From Parabacteroides massiliensis (GTDB lineage: Bacteria; Bacteroidota; Bacteroidia; Bacteroidales; Tannerellaceae): a stretch of DNA of 64,000 bases. Both the position numbers and the translations under genes were made by a program. Below, piece by piece: positions 45,502-54,533 of this stretch (position 1 is the first letter of the stretch; every line of letters begins with the position of its first letter). Under the pieces are notes generated by a model that had not been told where the DNA came from, made no database searches, and was given only the letters and a program-made list of their open reading frames with translations. The DNA is taken from NCBI RefSeq assembly GCF_900155425.1, contig NZ_LT700192.1:186001-250000 (forward strand). Reading direction: 5' to 3'.

Positions 45502-46521
45502 TTAATTGGCTGACTCAAACTGTCTCAGGAAACGAACATCGTTTTCAGAGAACATGCGTAAGTCTTTTACTTGGTATTTCAGGTTTGTTATACGCTCGAT
45601 CCCCATTCCTAAAGCATAACCGGAATATACTTTGCTGTCGATACCGCAGTTTTCAAGTACATTCGGATCAACCATACCGCAACCGAGGATTTCAACCCAA
45701 CCGGTTCCTTTACAGAACGGGCAACCTTTTCCTCCGCAGATATTACAGGAAATATCCATTTCGGCAGAAGGTTCGGTGAACGGGAAATAAGATGGACGCA
45801 AGCGGATTTTTGTATCAGCGCTGAACATTTCTTTGGCAAAAAACAGCAATGCTTGTTTCAAGTCGGCAAAAGAAACGTTTTTGTCCACATACAAGGCTTC
45901 TACCTGATGGAAGAAACAGTGGGCGCGATAGGAGATCGCTTCGTTACGATATACACGTCCCGGACAGATGATACGGATAGGAGGCTTTTGGTTCTCCATG
46001 ACACGTGTCTGAACGGAAGAAGTATGTGTACGAAGCAATACGTCCGGATTATGTTGGATAAAGAAAGTATCCTGCATGTCACGGGCCGGGTGGTCTTCTG
46101 CAAAGTTCAGAGAAGAGAACACATGCCAGTCGTCTTCGATTTCCGGTCCTTCAGCAATGCTGAATCCTAAACGTCCGAAGATGTCGCAGATTTCTTTCTT
46201 TACGAGCGAAAGCGGGTGGCGGGTACCTAATTCGATAGGATAGGCTGTACGGGTGAGATCGATGTCATCGTTCGTCGTCTGTACATTTTCAAAGCTGGCT
46301 TTCAGCTCGTTTATCCTATTTTGGGCTGCCTCTTTCAGTTTGTTGAGGTGCTGGCCGACTTCACGCTTCTGATCTGCCGCCACATTGCGGAAATCGTTCA
46401 TCAGCAAAGATATTTCACCTTTTTTGCTGAGGTATTTAATGCGTAATGCTTCCAGTTCTTCTGCGTTTGCCGCTTTCAGGTTCTCTACTTCCTTAAGCAG
46501 AGCGTTAATCTTATTGATCAT
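45502..46521 (-). CDS. pheS: Phenylalanyl-tRNA synthetase alpha subunit
   Basis: 339 aa, full length. An N-terminal coiled coil (about 1-85) precedes the class II catalytic core: motif 2 region with RICPGRVYRNEAISYRAHCFFHQVE, and motif 3 with GYALGMGIERI near the C-terminus. A C-x2-C-x4-C-x2-C arrangement (CNICGGKGCPFC) is present. The partner PheT is encoded at 26344-28806. It precedes crcB on the same strand. Confidence 0.97.
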   Translation of the reverse strand: MINKINALLKEVENLKAANAEELEALRIKYLSKKGEISLLMNDFRNVAADQKREVGQHLNKLKEAAQNRINELKASFENVQTTNDDIDLTRTAYPIELGTRHPLSLVKKEICDIFGRLGFSIAEGPEIEDDWHVFSSLNFAEDHPARDMQDTFFIQHNPDVLLRTHTSSVQTRVMENQKPPIRIICPGRVYRNEAISYRAHCFFHQVEALYVDKNVSFADLKQALLFFAKEMFSADTKIRLRPSYFPFTEPSAEMDISCNICGGKGCPFCKGTGWVEILGCGMVDPNVLENCGIDSKVYSGYALGMGIERITNLKYQVKDLRMFSENDVRFLRQFESAN

Positions 46522-46612
46522 TTCTAATCATTTTTATTTTCAACGTGCAAATTTACTCCTTTCTTTGAATACTGCAACCGATTATGGCGGTTTTTTTTCG
46601 AGGTTGTTCTTC

Positions 46613-47545
46613 TTACCGCTTCCTTCCGATCGGCAATCGGGGAAAGAGCTTCCTGAAACGGATCAAATGGCTCGTGATGTTGCTGCCGGCAATGATGATC
46701 GTCACGGCGAGAATGATCAATAGTATTCCGCAACCGATCCTCAGTGTCAAAGCTTCGCCAAAGACGGCAACTCCGATAAATACGGCCGTGGCCGGTTCGA
46801 GTGCTCCCAGTATGGCGGTCGGTGTCGAACCTATATATTGTACGGCACTGGTTGTACAGAGGAATGAAATGGCGGTAGGGAAGACAGCGAGCGCGATCAG
46901 ATTTCCCCAAAGATACCATTTGTCCACAATATAAAGGTCTTTACCGAATCCGACACGGACAAAAAACAGAGATACGCCGAAAAGCAGTATATAAAAAGTC
47001 AGCGGGAGCGTAGCCACGTTTTTCAGTGTCGACTGGTTTACACCTATTATATATATGGCATAGGACAAGGCCGAGGCCATAACCAGCATAACGCCGGTAA
47101 GATTGAGCGTCGTGCCGTCGCTGCTTTTATAGAGCAGGCCGATACCTGCCAGTGCCAGTAAGATGCAAAAGATAGTTTGCCCGGTCAGTTTCTCCTTGAA
47201 TACAAGTGCCATGATCAGTGCGACCATGATCGGGTAGACGAAAAGAAGTGTTGAGGCAATCCCGACTTCCATATAATTATAGCTTAGGAACAGGGACAGT
47301 GAAGAAATGGCGACCAGCAGCCCCATGATAATCAGTGGAATTATTGCTTTATGTTCTACTTTGAAACTTCTCCCTCTGCCTTTAATCATCATGCCGAGTA
47401 TGGGAATAGCAAACAGATACCTGAAAAAAAGAACCGAATCAGGATCCATACCGTCTTTATACAGTGGAAGGGCAAACAACGGGTTCGTCCCGTAAGTCGC
47501 GGCGGCGATCGCTCCTAAAAAATATCCTTTTACTTTAGCATTCAT
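46613..47545 (-). CDS. EamA/DMT-family transporter
   Basis: 310 aa with ten predicted membrane spans in two EamA repeats (about 5-140 and 150-290), the second ending GALEPATAVFIGVAVFGEAL. The family exports or imports small metabolites such as amino acids and sugars; the substrate is not predictable. The C-terminus is short and basic. It lies 91 bp upstream of pheS in the same direction. Its promoter region has a strong palindrome at 47581-47621. Confidence 0.9.
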   Translation of the reverse strand: MNAKVKGYFLGAIAAATYGTNPLFALPLYKDGMDPDSVLFFRYLFAIPILGMMIKGRGRSFKVEHKAIIPLIIMGLLVAISSLSLFLSYNYMEVGIASTLLFVYPIMVALIMALVFKEKLTGQTIFCILLALAGIGLLYKSSDGTTLNLTGVMLVMASALSYAIYIIGVNQSTLKNVATLPLTFYILLFGVSLFFVRVGFGKDLYIVDKWYLWGNLIALAVFPTAISFLCTTSAVQYIGSTPTAILGALEPATAVFIGVAVFGEALTLRIGCGILLIILAVTIIIAGSNITSHLIRFRKLFPRLPIGRKR

Positions 47546-47565
47546 CTCATGTAGAATTTGGGGTG

Positions 47566-47621
47566 CAAATGTAATATATATTGTGTTTTTTTGTCCTGTT
47601 GGAAACTATAAAAAAACACAA
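47566..47621 (-). promoter_or_regulatory. EamA promoter with adjoining palindrome
   Basis: Minus-strand -7 box TACATTTG (47573-47566) lies 20 bases before the ATG at 47545. Just upstream, a perfect 12-bp inverted repeat (47581-47592 with 47610-47621, TTGTGTTTTTTT/AAAAAAACACAA) covers the -33 zone and beyond. It may be an operator. The non-coding stretch 47546-47902 holds this, the element at 47696-47785 and the nikR-like promoter; I see no gene there. Confidence 0.5.
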
Positions 47622-47695
47622 CAATTTTACAATAACCCCTGTAAAAAAGCGTATATCCGTATTTGTTTGATATTTAATGTATTATGCAATATCAT

Positions 47696-47785
47696 GTTTC
47701 TTAAAAAATATTACCCTATAGGGAATTTTGAAAAATATGGGGTAGAAAACTCAATTTCATGCCCTATTGTTTCGATTTGGACCAA
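47696..47785 (-). repeat. Dispersed intergenic element, copy B
   Basis: The 90-bp reverse-complement counterpart of 18221-18311. On the minus strand it runs from TTGGTCCAAATCGAAAC (47785-47769) through the shared 16-mer (47750-47735) to the shared 22-mer ending at 47696. Like copy A it sits between two divergent genes (EamA transporter and nikR-like). One single-base gap is needed for the alignment. Function unknown. Confidence 0.75.
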
Positions 47786-47841
47786 TGGGTATTGTGAGAT
47801 AGATTACAATTAGGTACAACAAATAAAGTATCGGAAAAGAT

Positions 47842-47873
47842 TTTACAAATAATTGAAAAATGTACTATCTTTA
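47842..47873 (+). promoter_or_regulatory. Promoter of the nikR-like gene
   Basis: TTTA (47842-47845), 20 bases, then TATCTTTA (47866-47873); each box has one mismatch to the Bacteroidota consensus. No GTATGA/TCATAC-type NikR palindrome is visible here. Confidence 0.4.
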
Positions 47874-47902
47874 CGCCCGAAAGTTCAATAAAAAAACTGT
47901 AT

Positions 47903-48304
47903 ATGTCTTTAAAGCGTTTTGGAGTCTCTTTAGAAGATAACCTGCTGGAATCTTTGGACCAATATGTGAACGAGAATGGTTTTGCCAATCGTTCGCAGGC
48001 TATCCGTTTTCTGGTGGAGAAAAATGTCGCTGAAAAGAAATGGCAGTGTAATCATATCGTGGCAGGTACGATTATCCTTATGTACGACCAGGTAAAAAAG
48101 GAAATTACTTCCCGGATTGCCGATATCCAACAAAATTATCAGGATGTAATCTTATCCTCTTCCCAATATTATGTGAACCGGAATTTTTGTCTGCACATCG
48201 CGACCGTGATGGGTACGGCTTACCGTTTGACTGAACTGTCGGACCGGTTGACTACGATAAAGGGACTTAAACATGGCAAGTTGGTTATGAGTCGGGCGGA
48301 TTAG
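47903..48304 (+). CDS. NikR-family ribbon-helix-helix regulator with degenerate nickel site
   Basis: 133 aa, the usual NikR length. The N-terminal RHH domain (1-45) has KRFGVSLEDNLLESLD and NRSQAIRFLVE. The C-terminal ACT-like domain aligns without gaps with E. coli NikR from SRI to the MG/KG near residue 104. Of the four high-affinity Ni ligands, H76 is Gln77, H87 is Gln88, H89 is Tyr90, and only C95 is kept (Cys96). It therefore probably senses another metal or ligand, or none. The TonB-dependent receptor gene 89 bp downstream on the same strand is the likely target or operon partner. Confidence 0.88.
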   Translation: MSLKRFGVSLEDNLLESLDQYVNENGFANRSQAIRFLVEKNVAEKKWQCNHIVAGTIILMYDQVKKEITSRIADIQQNYQDVILSSSQYYVNRNFCLHIATVMGTAYRLTELSDRLTTIKGLKHGKLVMSRAD

Positions 48305-48393
48305 ATATATTTTTTACCTGTATGGTAGCACGAATTATAAAAAGCGTAACACGATTAAGCGTCTAACAATAGTAATTTAAATATAGAAGAGAA

Positions 48394-50277
48394 ATGAAAA
48401 AAGTAATTTTACTTGCCTCCGGGCTTTTGTGCAGTTCTCTGGTTTTTGCAAATGACCCGGCTGTGATCGATAGCCTGATTAACTTGCAAGGGGTTGTGAT
48501 TTCGGCCAACAAAGTACAGGTGAACCGAAGCAGTGTGCCGCTTACTATCTCGGTGATCGACCGCGACCAGATCGAAGCGAGCAGCGAATCGGCATTGTTG
48601 CCGGTACTCTCTCAGCATGTTCCCGGATTGTTTGTGACACAAAAAGGGATTACCGGTTTTGGCGTTTCGGCAGGAGCGGCAGGAACGGTGAATATTCGCG
48701 GGGTAGGAAGCGGAAATAAGGTTTTGATGTTGTTCGACGGACAACCGCAATGGGCCGGAGTGTTCGGACATTCTCTGCCCGATACCTATGTGGCCTCGGA
48801 TGTAGAGCGCGTGGAAGTGATCCGCGGCCCCGGATCTTTACTGTATGGTTCCAATGCGATGGGAGGGGTTGTCAATATCATTACCCGTCATCATAAACAG
48901 GAAGGGCGGCGTACGCAGGCGCGTGTGATGTATGGCTCTTACAATACGCAAAAATATATGGTGAATAACGGCTTTAACGTTGGCAAATTCAGTAGCTTTA
49001 TCTCGATAAATCATGATCGAACCGACGGGCATCGGCCAAATTCGGATTTCAACATCACAAATGGTTTCGCTAACTTAGGATATGCTTTCAATGAGCATTA
49101 TAAGGTGACAGGAGATGTCAGCCTTGCCAAGTCGAAGTTTCAAAATCCCGGTAAAACATATGAGCCTGTTATAGACAATAAAATGGATATTTTGCGTGGA
49201 ACAGCCTCGATGGCTCTGGAAAACAATCATGCTAAGATGAGTGGAGCCTTGCGTCTGTTCTATAACTGGGGTAACCATAAAATCAATGATGGCTACAAGC
49301 CGGGAGGAAATCCATTGACTTATCTTTTCCGTTCCGACGACCACAACGTCGGAGTCCAATTGTATGAATCATTCCGTTTGTTCAAAGGTAATAACCTGAC
49401 AGTCGGTGTGGATTATAAAAACTGGGGCGGACATGCTTGGAATGATAATAATGATGGTACAAAAAATGAGTTAGTGGATAAAACGGTGAATGAAACGGCC
49501 GGATACGCCATCATGCAGCAAGAGCTTTTTGACATATTGAGCCTGAATGCCGGTGTCCGCTATGAACACAGCAGCACTTATGGAGGTGAATGGGTTCCGC
49601 AAGGAGGTGTTACGATACGTCCGTTTGAAGGAAATACGATCCGTGCATCTGTCTCCAAAGGATTCCGTAGCCCGAATATCCGCGAGATGTATATGTGGGG
49701 AGCTGCCAATCCTGATTTGAAACCTGAGAGTATGGTGAATTATGAAATTGCTGTCGGACAGTCTTTTTTGGAAGGCGACTTGTACACTGAGTTGACGGCT
49801 TTCTTTATTGACGGGAAAGACATGATTTATTCCGAAAGCGTGAATGGGGACGGCAGACCTCCTTATAAGAATATGAATATAGGGACATTTACCAATAAGG
49901 GTATAGAGTTTGAAGCTCGCTATCAGATTTGCAAGAATTTGAATATGGACATGAACTATAGTTATTTGCACATGAGCAAACCCATTCCGGGAGCACCGGG
50001 ACATAAGCTCTATGCAGGTGCCACCTACACGCCGGGGCGTTTCACCTTGAACGTGAATGTGCAGTCCGTCTTTGATTTGTATACAGATACGAGTTGTTCC
50101 AAGAAAGAGGATTTTACGACTTTGAATGCGAAGGCAGCTTATCGCTTCGGTACACGAGACAAAGGACTGAACCTCTTTGTGAAAGGCGAAAACCTGACGG
50201 CAACCCGCTATACGATTAATGATGGTTTCCCGATGCCGAAAGCGATCTTCATGGGAGGAATCGATGTCACTTTCTAA
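48394..50277 (+). CDS. TonB-dependent outer-membrane receptor (metal chelate/corrinoid type)
   Basis: 627 aa with a signal peptide cleaved near VFA (19). A plug domain (about 30-165) has LQGVVISANKV, TVNIRGVGSG and ERVEVIRGPGSLLYGSNAMGGVVNI, as in siderophore, heme and cobalamin receptors rather than SusC. A 22-strand-type barrel follows and ends in Phe (GGIDVTF). Neighbours are a NikR-like regulator upstream and panB-cbiA-adenosyltransferase downstream, which makes a metal or corrinoid ligand plausible. No cobalamin riboswitch is visible in the 89-bp leader. The leader has a direct repeat AAGCGT (48342, 48357). Confidence 0.88.
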   Translation: MKKVILLASGLLCSSLVFANDPAVIDSLINLQGVVISANKVQVNRSSVPLTISVIDRDQIEASSESALLPVLSQHVPGLFVTQKGITGFGVSAGAAGTVNIRGVGSGNKVLMLFDGQPQWAGVFGHSLPDTYVASDVERVEVIRGPGSLLYGSNAMGGVVNIITRHHKQEGRRTQARVMYGSYNTQKYMVNNGFNVGKFSSFISINHDRTDGHRPNSDFNITNGFANLGYAFNEHYKVTGDVSLAKSKFQNPGKTYEPVIDNKMDILRGTASMALENNHAKMSGALRLFYNWGNHKINDGYKPGGNPLTYLFRSDDHNVGVQLYESFRLFKGNNLTVGVDYKNWGGHAWNDNNDGTKNELVDKTVNETAGYAIMQQELFDILSLNAGVRYEHSSTYGGEWVPQGGVTIRPFEGNTIRASVSKGFRSPNIREMYMWGAANPDLKPESMVNYEIAVGQSFLEGDLYTELTAFFIDGKDMIYSESVNGDGRPPYKNMNIGTFTNKGIEFEARYQICKNLNMDMNYSYLHMSKPIPGAPGHKLYAGATYTPGRFTLNVNVQSVFDLYTDTSCSKKEDFTTLNAKAAYRFGTRDKGLNLFVKGENLTATRYTINDGFPMPKAIFMGGIDVTF

Positions 50278-50287
50278 ACATTTTGTA

Positions 50288-50295
50288 TACCTTTG
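50288..50295 (+). promoter_or_regulatory. -7 box of panB
   Basis: TACCTTTG matches TAnnTTTG, 28 bases before the panB ATG, in the 46-bp gap after the TonB-dependent receptor gene. It suggests that panB has its own start even if read-through occurs. Confidence 0.5.
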
Positions 50296-50323
50296 CGTCC
50301 TGTAACATTTAATAAAAATCATT

Positions 50324-51151
50324 ATGTCAGTTGCAAAGAGGGATTTAGAGGATAATAGAAAGGTGACCACACGTCGTCTGATTGAAATGAAACAACGTGG
50401 TGAGAAAATCTCCATGTTGACTGCCTACGATTATTCGATGGCTCAACTGATCGATCAGGCCGGTATGGATGTCATATTGGTAGGCGATTCGGCTTCCAAC
50501 GTAATGGCCGGTAATGTAACGACATTGCCGATCACGCTCGACCAGATGATCTATCATGGCAAATCGGTCATGAAAGCGGTAAAGCGAGCCTTGGTTGTAG
50601 TGGACCTGCCTTTTGGTAGCTATCAAGGTAACTCGAAGGAAGCGTTAGCTTCGGCTATCCGCGTGATGAAGGAAACGCATGCGGATTGCATCAAGCTTGA
50701 AGGCGGTTCTGAAATTCGGGAATCTATCGAACGTATTCTGTGTGCGGGTATTCCTGTCATGGGACATCTGGGATTGACGCCTCAGTCCATCAATAAATTC
50801 GGTACATACACGGTTCGTGCCCGTGAGGAAGCGGAAGCGAAGAAGTTGATTGCAGATGCTCATCTGTTGGAAGAGATCGGTTGTTTCGGCATCGTGTTGG
50901 AAAAAATTCCGGCAGCTTTGGCTGCACAGGTCGCTTCCGAGCTGACGATTCCGATTATCGGTATCGGTGCCGGCGGAGGTGTGGACGGGCAGGTGCTGGT
51001 TATGCATGACATGTTAGGAATCAATCAGGGATTTTCTCCCCGTTTCTTGCGCCGTTATGCGAATCTGGCAGAAGATATCACCCGTGCCGTACAGGCATAT
51101 ATTGAAGATGTGAAGACGCAAGATTTCCCGAACGAGAAAGAACAATATTAA
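50324..51151 (+). CDS. panB: 3-methyl-2-oxobutanoate hydroxymethyltransferase
   Basis: 275 aa TIM-barrel enzyme of pantothenate (coenzyme A) synthesis; it adds a hydroxymethyl group from methylene-THF to ketoisovalerate. Signatures: [32 protein letters not shown] with the Mg-binding Asp, [10 protein letters not shown], and [11 protein letters not shown]. Length and order match the family. The cbiA-like gene begins 2 bp after its stop, so they are co-transcribed. Confidence 0.97.
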   Translation: MSVAKRDLEDNRKVTTRRLIEMKQRGEKISMLTAYDYSMAQLIDQAGMDVILVGDSASNVMAGNVTTLPITLDQMIYHGKSVMKAVKRALVVVDLPFGSYQGNSKEALASAIRVMKETHADCIKLEGGSEIRESIERILCAGIPVMGHLGLTPQSINKFGTYTVRAREEAEAKKLIADAHLLEEIGCFGIVLEKIPAALAAQVASELTIPIIGIGAGGGVDGQVLVMHDMLGINQGFSPRFLRRYANLAEDITRAVQAYIEDVKTQDFPNEKEQY

Positions 51152-51153
51152 TA

Positions 51154-52494
51154 ATGTGCCAGTCCCATCTGTTGATCGGTGCAGCTTCATCAGGAAGCGG
51201 GAAAACAACTTTTACGCTCGGTTTGCTTCGTGCCTTGAAGAACCGTTCGTTTAAGGTGCAGCCTTTCAAGTGCGGGCCGGACTATATCGACACGCGCCAT
51301 CACAGGATGGCAGCCGGCAATCCGTCCGTGAACCTGGACCTCTTTATGATGTCAGAGGCACACGTGCGTGACTTGTATGCCAGCTACGCGGAAAAGGCGG
51401 ATGTGGCGGTAGCCGAAGGCGTGATGGGACTGTTTGACGGGTATGACGGCATGAAAGGAAGCAGCGCGGAAATCGCCTGTATGCTGAAAATGCCGGTAGT
51501 CCTGATAGTAAATGCAAAAAGTACGGCCTATTCGGTGGCTCCTTTATTGTACGGGTTCAAACATTTCAACAAGCAAGTACAGGTCGTAGGCGCCGTCTTT
51601 AATTTTGTCGCTTCCGAAAGTCATTATTCTTTTTTGAAACAGGCTTGTGAAGATGCCGGAGTCGAGGCATTGGGATATCTTCCCAAGTGTGCGGATGTGG
51701 AGATCCCCAGCCGCCATTTAGGGTTGTCTCTCGATGAAGATTTCTGCTTTGAGGAGTTTGCCGACCGTGTGGCGGAACTTGTCGAAAAGCATGTAAACAT
51801 CGACCGGCTGCTGGAACTGACGAAACCGGTTGCGACAACTGCCGTTCCTATGTCCGCAGGTTGCCATATCTGTAAACGTGAGCCTTCTTTCCCGATTGCG
51901 GTAGCCCGTGATCCGGCATTCAATTTCGTGTATGAAGCGAATATCCGCTATCTGCATCATTTAGGAAAAGTTACTTATTTCAGCCCCTTGGCAGATGCTT
52001 CTTTACCGGAAGCCGGTTTCGTGTACCTTCCCGGAGGTTATCCTGAGCTATATCTTGCTGCTTTATCGGCAAACAAGCAGATGCTTCAATCCATTCGCCG
52101 GTATGTCGAGAATGGGGGAAAGTTGTTGGCCGAATGTGGCGGTATGATGTATCTATGTGATGAGATACGGGATAAAAATGGAGACGTTTATCCGATGGCT
52201 GGCGTGTTGCATCAGTCTGCAACAATGGAGAACATGAAGTTGCGTCTGGGATATCGTACCTTATTATGTAACGGAACTCGTCTGAAAGGGCATGAGTTCC
52301 ACTATTCCCGTTTGGTGGAACAACAGAATCCGCTTCCGTCCTGTGCTGTCGCTTATACTGCCAAAGGCGTGGAAACGGATACTCCGCTTTATCATTATAA
52401 GAATGTTTGGGCCGGATATACGCATTTGTATTGGGCGGATCCGGCCGAAAACGAATGGTTTGTCAAATTTGTCATCGGTTCCGATACTATATAA
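51154..52494 (+). CDS. cbiA: Cobyrinate a,c-diamide synthase
   Basis: 446 aa. An ATP-binding deaminase-like synthetase domain (about 5-200) has the P-loop GAASSGSGKTTFTLGLL and KCGPDYIDTRHH. A class I glutamine amidotransferase domain (about 245-440) has YLPGGYPELY and the catalytic Cys in LAECGGMMYL. It amidates the a and c side chains of cobyrinic acid. Only this gene and the following adenosyltransferase of the corrinoid pathway lie in the window. Confidence 0.94.
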   Translation: MCQSHLLIGAASSGSGKTTFTLGLLRALKNRSFKVQPFKCGPDYIDTRHHRMAAGNPSVNLDLFMMSEAHVRDLYASYAEKADVAVAEGVMGLFDGYDGMKGSSAEIACMLKMPVVLIVNAKSTAYSVAPLLYGFKHFNKQVQVVGAVFNFVASESHYSFLKQACEDAGVEALGYLPKCADVEIPSRHLGLSLDEDFCFEEFADRVAELVEKHVNIDRLLELTKPVATTAVPMSAGCHICKREPSFPIAVARDPAFNFVYEANIRYLHHLGKVTYFSPLADASLPEAGFVYLPGGYPELYLAALSANKQMLQSIRRYVENGGKLLAECGGMMYLCDEIRDKNGDVYPMAGVLHQSATMENMKLRLGYRTLLCNGTRLKGHEFHYSRLVEQQNPLPSCAVAYTAKGVETDTPLYHYKNVWAGYTHLYWADPAENEWFVKFVIGSDTI

Positions 52495-52507
52495 ATAAGC
52501 GAGAAAG

Positions 52508-53086
52508 ATGAAGATATACACGCGTGGAGGAGATAAAGGCCGCACCGGAATTCACGGAGGCGAGCGGGTGGATAAAGACGATATCCGGATTGAAGCAAAC
52601 GGAACGTTGGACGAGGTGAATGCCGAGATAGGCATTATCCGTGCATTGCTCCCGGCAGAACATGAATGGCAGGAGTTGCTGGGTAAAATACAAATGGAGA
52701 TGATGGCTGTGATGTCGCATGTGGCGACTCCGTCTGTTATTCGTGATAAAAATCCGAACAAAATATCCGAAGATATAGTCCTTGTTTGTGAGGAACAGAT
52801 CGATGCCCTGTCGGCGAAGATGGAAGATAACGGTTACTTTATCCTGCCTGGCGGCTCTTTGGTCTCCGCTCACTTGCAGTTGGCCCGTACGATCGTACGC
52901 CGTGCCGAGCGCCGTCTGTGGACATTGAACCGGAAAGATCCGGTTTCGCCAAAGATCATGCAGTTCGTGAACCGCCTCTCCGATTTGTTTTTTACAATGG
53001 CGCGTTATGAAATGTTTAGCCAAGGGAATGCGGAGGAACGTTGGCAGTCGTTTTTGTACAAACGGAAAAAACAACACAATGCCTGA
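52508..53086 (+). CDS. Cob(I)alamin/corrinoid adenosyltransferase, PduO type
   Basis: 192 aa with the PduO-type signatures: N-terminal YTRGGDKGRTGIHGGERV, ANGTLDEVNAEIG, and the RAERRLWTL helix near residue 130. It transfers the adenosyl group of ATP to the cobalt of corrinoids. It lies 13 bp after the cbiA-like gene, forming a panB-cbiA-adenosyltransferase run. The PduO fold is a helical bundle unrelated to CobA. Confidence 0.94.
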   Translation: MKIYTRGGDKGRTGIHGGERVDKDDIRIEANGTLDEVNAEIGIIRALLPAEHEWQELLGKIQMEMMAVMSHVATPSVIRDKNPNKISEDIVLVCEEQIDALSAKMEDNGYFILPGGSLVSAHLQLARTIVRRAERRLWTLNRKDPVSPKIMQFVNRLSDLFFTMARYEMFSQGNAEERWQSFLYKRKKQHNA

Positions 53087-53113
53087 AGATGCCGAAAAAG
53101 AGATGTTCACATT

Positions 53114-53145
53114 TTTGTGAATACTGAAAGAATCTGTTATATTTG
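53114..53145 (+). promoter_or_regulatory. Promoter of the M20 dipeptidase gene
   Basis: TTTG (53114-53117), 20 bases, then TATATTTG (53138-53145), a consensus Bacteroidota promoter. Leader about 24 nt to the ATG at 53174. Confidence 0.75.
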
Positions 53146-53173
53146 TATGCAAATGGCAAAATAGAAATATAAT

Positions 53174-54532
53174 ATGATATCAATAAAAGAATATATCGAG
53201 TCTAATAAAGACCGTTTCATCGAAGAGCTTTTCTCTTTGATCCGTATTCCATCAATAAGTGCCAAGCATGAACATAAGCCTGATATGGAGGCATGTGCCA
53301 AACGCTGGACAGAACTCCTGCTTGCCGCCGGGGCCGATAAGGCGGTTGTGATGCAGACCGAAGGCAACCCGGTCGTGTATGGGGAAAAGATGGTTTCTCC
53401 TGGGGCGCAGACCGTTTTGGTCTATTCGCACTATGACGTAATGCCCGCCGAACCACTTGACCTTTGGAAAAGCCGCCCGTTCGAACCCGAAATTCGGGAC
53501 GGTCGTATCTGGGCGCGTGGTGCAGACGATGATAAAGGGCAGGGCATGATGCAGGTAAAAGGCTTCGAAACTGCCTTGAATCTGGATTTGCTGAAATGTA
53601 ATGTGAAATTTATTTTCGAAGGAGAAGAAGAGATCGGTTCGCCGAGTCTCGAAGCCTTCTGCCGTACACATAAAGATTTGTTGAAAGCAGATGTTATTCT
53701 GGTTTCCGATACCAGCATGGTCAGTGCTGAAACGCCTTCGCTGACCACCGGCCTTCGCGGATTGGCCTATTGGGAAGTGGAAGTGGAAGGTCCCAACCGC
53801 GATTTGCATTCCGGGCATTTCGGTGGGGCAGTCGCTAATCCGATTAATGTGCTGTGTAAATTGATGGCCGACATAACCGATGCAGACGGACGGATCACGA
53901 TCCCCGGTTTCTATGACGACGTGGAAGAAGTTTCCCCTGCCGAACGTGAGATGATTGCGCAAATCCCGTTTGACGAAGCCAAGTATAAGGCCGCTATCGG
54001 AGTAGATGAACTGTTCGGTGAAAAAGGCTATTCAACGCTGGAACGCAACAGTTGCCGTCCGTCTTTCGATATCTGCGGCATATGGGGCGGTTATACGGAA
54101 GAGGGCAGCAAGACGGTCCTTCCGTCCAAAGCCTATGCCAAAGTTTCTTGCCGCTTGGTTCCGCATCAGGATCATGAGAAGATATCAAAACTGTTTGAAG
54201 ACTACATTATCCGTGTGGCTCCGGCTTATGTCAAGGTGAAAGTGACGCCTAAACACGGTGGACAGGGGTATGTCTGCCCGATCGACCTTCCTGCTTATAA
54301 GGCGGCTGAAGAAGCCGTTGCCGTAGCTTTTGGCAAACGTCCGTTGGCCGTGCGCCGTGGCGGAAGTATCCCTATTATCTCGACATTCGAACAGGTCTTG
54401 GGCATCAAGACCGTCCTGATGGGATTCGGCCTCGAACAGAATGCAATCCATTCGCCGAACGAAAGCTGTACGCTTGACTTCTTTTACAAGGGAATCGAGT
54501 CGGTAGCCGAATTTTATAAACGATTCAATTGA
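53174..54532 (+). CDS. M20-family dipeptidase
   Basis: 452 aa zinc exo-dipeptidase of the CNDP/PepV-like type. Metal-site motifs: SHYDVMPA (H86, D88), GADDDKGQGM, and the general-base region EGEEEIGSPS. A dimerisation domain is inserted (about 195-350). No signal peptide, so cytosolic. The DEAD-type helicase gene starts 1 bp after its stop codon, suggesting one transcript that continues to the purine-salvage genes. Confidence 0.93.
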   Translation: MISIKEYIESNKDRFIEELFSLIRIPSISAKHEHKPDMEACAKRWTELLLAAGADKAVVMQTEGNPVVYGEKMVSPGAQTVLVYSHYDVMPAEPLDLWKSRPFEPEIRDGRIWARGADDDKGQGMMQVKGFETALNLDLLKCNVKFIFEGEEEIGSPSLEAFCRTHKDLLKADVILVSDTSMVSAETPSLTTGLRGLAYWEVEVEGPNRDLHSGHFGGAVANPINVLCKLMADITDADGRITIPGFYDDVEEVSPAEREMIAQIPFDEAKYKAAIGVDELFGEKGYSTLERNSCRPSFDICGIWGGYTEEGSKTVLPSKAYAKVSCRLVPHQDHEKISKLFEDYIIRVAPAYVKVKVTPKHGGQGYVCPIDLPAYKAAEEAVAVAFGKRPLAVRRGGSIPIISTFEQVLGIKTVLMGFGLEQNAIHSPNESCTLDFFYKGIESVAEFYKRFN

Positions 54533-54533
54533 T

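Noticed and set aside
47583-47813. 76-codon open frame covering dispersed element copy B
   Set aside because: It needs a GTG start, has no recognisable product, and the other copy of the element has no matching frame, so the conservation is not coding.
48305-48393. Cobalamin riboswitch or NikR palindrome before the TonB-dependent receptor
   Set aside because: The 89-bp leader is too short for a cobalamin riboswitch and shows no B12 box; no GTATGA-N16-TCATAC-like palindrome is present.
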